Origin: Zeus faber
Taxonomy: Eukaryota; Chordata; Actinopteri; Zeiformes; Zeidae
Direction of reading: 5' to 3'
Length of the DNA stretch: 64,000 bases
Assembly: GCA_960531495.1 (NCBI GenBank)
Contig: OY482848.1
Span: forward strand, 21,121,397 to 21,185,396
Below the pieces are notes generated by a model. That model saw only the letters and a program-made list of their open reading frames with translations, made no database searches and had not been told where the DNA came from. Within the stretch, counting starts at the first letter, position 1. Every line of letters starts with the position of its first letter. Position numbers and translations under genes: made by a program. Below are positions 62,069-64,000 of the stretch, in pieces.

Positions 62069-63594
62069 TATGTGACCCACCACAGCAAAAACCGACTTGT
62101 CGCACATTTCTAAAATCGCCAGGAGTGGCCAAATAGGAAAAAACCTTTCCAGAAGGAAAATTACTTTTTTCCAGATTTGTGTTGATTTGTTTTTTTTTTG
62201 TTTTTTTTTATCTCTCAACGTTTTTTCAAAACAAAGTTTGATTTATAAATAGTAGATAAATGTTAAATCGTCTAGTATATTCCCATTAGATTACATGGGG
62301 AAACACAGTTAACCAACCAAGACGCTGAACAGTGTGAATGCCGATCGATCGTTTCCTTTAAAGTAACTGTCCGGGTGAAGATCATTCCTCCATATTCCAT
62401 GTAATGTGAAGTAACAATGTGAAACTGTTTTGAATGAGTTCAAACTTTAAATCCTAGCTGTTTTATACACACCTGGATACATTGTTGTGTAGGCAGCCTA
62501 ACATGAAAAGAAGAAAAGCCAACATCCGTAAACAAGATGAGGAGCCTTCGGTTTCATGTGTCTGTGAAACTTTCATCTCTGTGTTGTTATGGATTACGAA
62601 AAGCAGGTGGCGGAAGCTTTAAATCATATCGTGGACCTTAATATGACCTGTGTGATAGATCCAAGTCAGTGTAAGCAGCGCGTACTGGACTTCATTTTCC
62701 GCGATGATAGTCAGTTCTCTGACAGCGACGCCGAGAAGGACAGCGATGCTGCATCCGATACCGGCATTATCCTGGACAGTGGATTCTAACCTGAATGAGA
62801 CAATAAATTGGAACATTTTCAAGAACCACCGGAGGAGACCGACGATACGCCCTTTGTTGTTGTTACAACAGAAGAAGTTGATGATGTGATGAAGTCCGTT
62901 GAGGTTGGTGATGCAGATTATGGACAAGTAATAATGGACAGGATTCTTAAGTTTATCTGCAAATGTGGCCAGGGGCATAAGAAAATGAAAAGAGGCCCCA
63001 AACAGGCTCTCAGAGTGTAGCTGGGGTTGGGTTGGGGTTAGCTTGCATAATAACTCCAAGAATTCTGAAGATATTTGGCATACGCACATTTTTATATTAA
63101 ATGACACACCGAGGTCAATATACAAAGACTAATATTATTGACAGACTTTACATTCTCCTCAATAATTCCACTTTGATAAAACATTTTATAAACGTATATT
63201 CTCACTGTTAAATAAAAGCTTTTTTAAAACAAAGATGTCGTGTGTTGATGACGCTGTTCAACATTCCTTCAAAACACAAGAACAATGCAGATATTGCCCA
63301 TTCAGCAGGGTGTCAAGAGGCCATATGGCAAGTAGCCATGTGCCTGTGTTGGTCCTCCAACCCATGTGCATTCTGGGAGCTGGCTGAATGAAGCCAAGTG
63401 CTGGGAAAACTCTGAGGGTGATTATTTAAGAAACACAGTTTGCCACACCCTCGTCATTAACAAGCCATAGGTTTAAAAATATTTAATATAACAAGTGACA
63501 CCTTGTTTTAAAGCCCTGATTCTCCACCTTGAAATGACGTGAAAAAAAGTCAAAACGGCACCAGAAGTACCTGAAATCTGCGGTGGGTCACATA
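62069..63594 (+). mobile_element. Degenerate DNA transposon E, copy 2, with terminal inverted repeats
   Basis: The left end 'tatgtgacccaccacag' (62069-62085) and the reverse complement of the right end (63578-63594, 'ctgcggtgggtcacata') match at 16 of 17 positions. About 1.5 kb lie between them, including the acidic ORF remnant also present in copy 1. A clear target-site duplication is not visible in the TA-rich flanks. The family is not assigned. Confidence 0.75.
62589..63020 (+). pseudogene. Acidic ORF remnant of transposon E, copy 2
   Basis: Starts MDYEKQVAEALNHIVDLN and is acidic in the middle (SDSDAEKDSDAASD). It is broken by TAA (62787-62789) and TGA three codons later, then continues in the same frame (EHFQEPPEETDDTPF… CKCGQG) to a TAG at about 63020. 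The shared architecture with copy 1, but with stops at different positions, shows independent decay of a once longer frame of about 145 codons or more. Confidence 0.65.
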
Positions 63595-63599
63595 CAGTA

Positions 63600-63697
63600 T
63601 ATATCCTATACCTATCCATTCATCCATCTAGCATGGTTACAGTTGTTCCAACCTGTTTACTGTTTAAGCATGAACAGAAATGCAGTAACGCACACAA

Positions 63698-63739
<42 letters not shown>

Positions 63740-64000
63740 GTAAGAATTGTTAATAAAATAATACTTACATTTACGTTTTAACCTCAATGCATTGCATTGA
63801 GCAATTTCCAAAAATGTTTTTACATCCATGCACTGTTGGTCTAAAGTAGGGGGAAAAATACAGAACAGAAATACACTCCTTGTTCACTTAAATTACATCT
63901 CTCCTCCACATCTTTCTGTGATCTCTGGTGCATTTTAGAGGAGGAAAAAAATTCTATTTTTGGCATTCAGGGTTTAGCATTCCAGCGAGAAGTATTTGAA
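63600..64000. other. Intron sequence with a CA array
   Basis: A CA array lies at about 63703-63731, followed by a short AT run. No gene is seen to the window end. Confidence 0.7.

Overview
This window is vertebrate nuclear DNA, almost certainly from a teleost fish. The evidence is one intact brain-type vertebrate gene, one recognisable exon of a second vertebrate gene with canonical splice ends, very dense microsatellites, and fish-type dispersed repeats (a Tc1-like transposon, a tRNA-derived SINE and other families). No prokaryotic gene, operon, CRISPR array or rRNA gene is visible.

The window reads as the inside of the ctnna2 (alpha-N-catenin) gene, transcribed on the minus strand. One 81-bp ctnna2 coding exon lies at 3177-3257. 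Everything to its right (at least 60.7 kb) is then upstream intron, and everything to its left is the start of the next intron. Nested in the big intron, on the opposite (plus) strand, is lrrtm1. It has a complete 523-codon open frame in one exon (34033-35604), preceded by a short predicted 5' UTR intron (33706-33937). The same nested antisense arrangement is known for LRRTM1/CTNNA2 in mammals, so this is a conserved neuronal locus: lrrtm1 encodes a postsynaptic LRR adhesion protein and ctnna2 a cadherin-actin linker.

Layout: 1-3176, intron with simple repeats, one copy of a dispersed repeat and a foldback element close to the exon. 3177-3257, ctnna2 exon. 3258-32200, intron with microsatellites, a 29-bp minisatellite carrying seven perfect CRE palindromes (about 9.0 kb), a pair of inverted repeat copies (10.04 and 15.7 kb), a SINE (14.4 kb), a broken Tc1-like transposase (21.65-22.63 kb), LINE-3'-end-like copies (29.0-30.6 kb) and a degenerate DNA element (31.1-32.0 kb). 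32200-33937, GA-rich tract, presumed lrrtm1 promoter and 5' UTR. 33938-about 36400, lrrtm1 coding/3' UTR exon. 36400-64000, intron with many CA/GT, AT, TATC and AAT arrays, a widely dispersed fish repeat (47.8 kb) and two copies of a degenerate DNA transposon (55.7 and 62.1 kb).

I found no gene system that looks new. The points most worth checking are the antisense gene pair and its possible shared promoter, the upstream ORFs on the lrrtm1 leader, the CRE-bearing minisatellite, and the two-copy transposon family. Family names for most repeats are from memory and were not searched.
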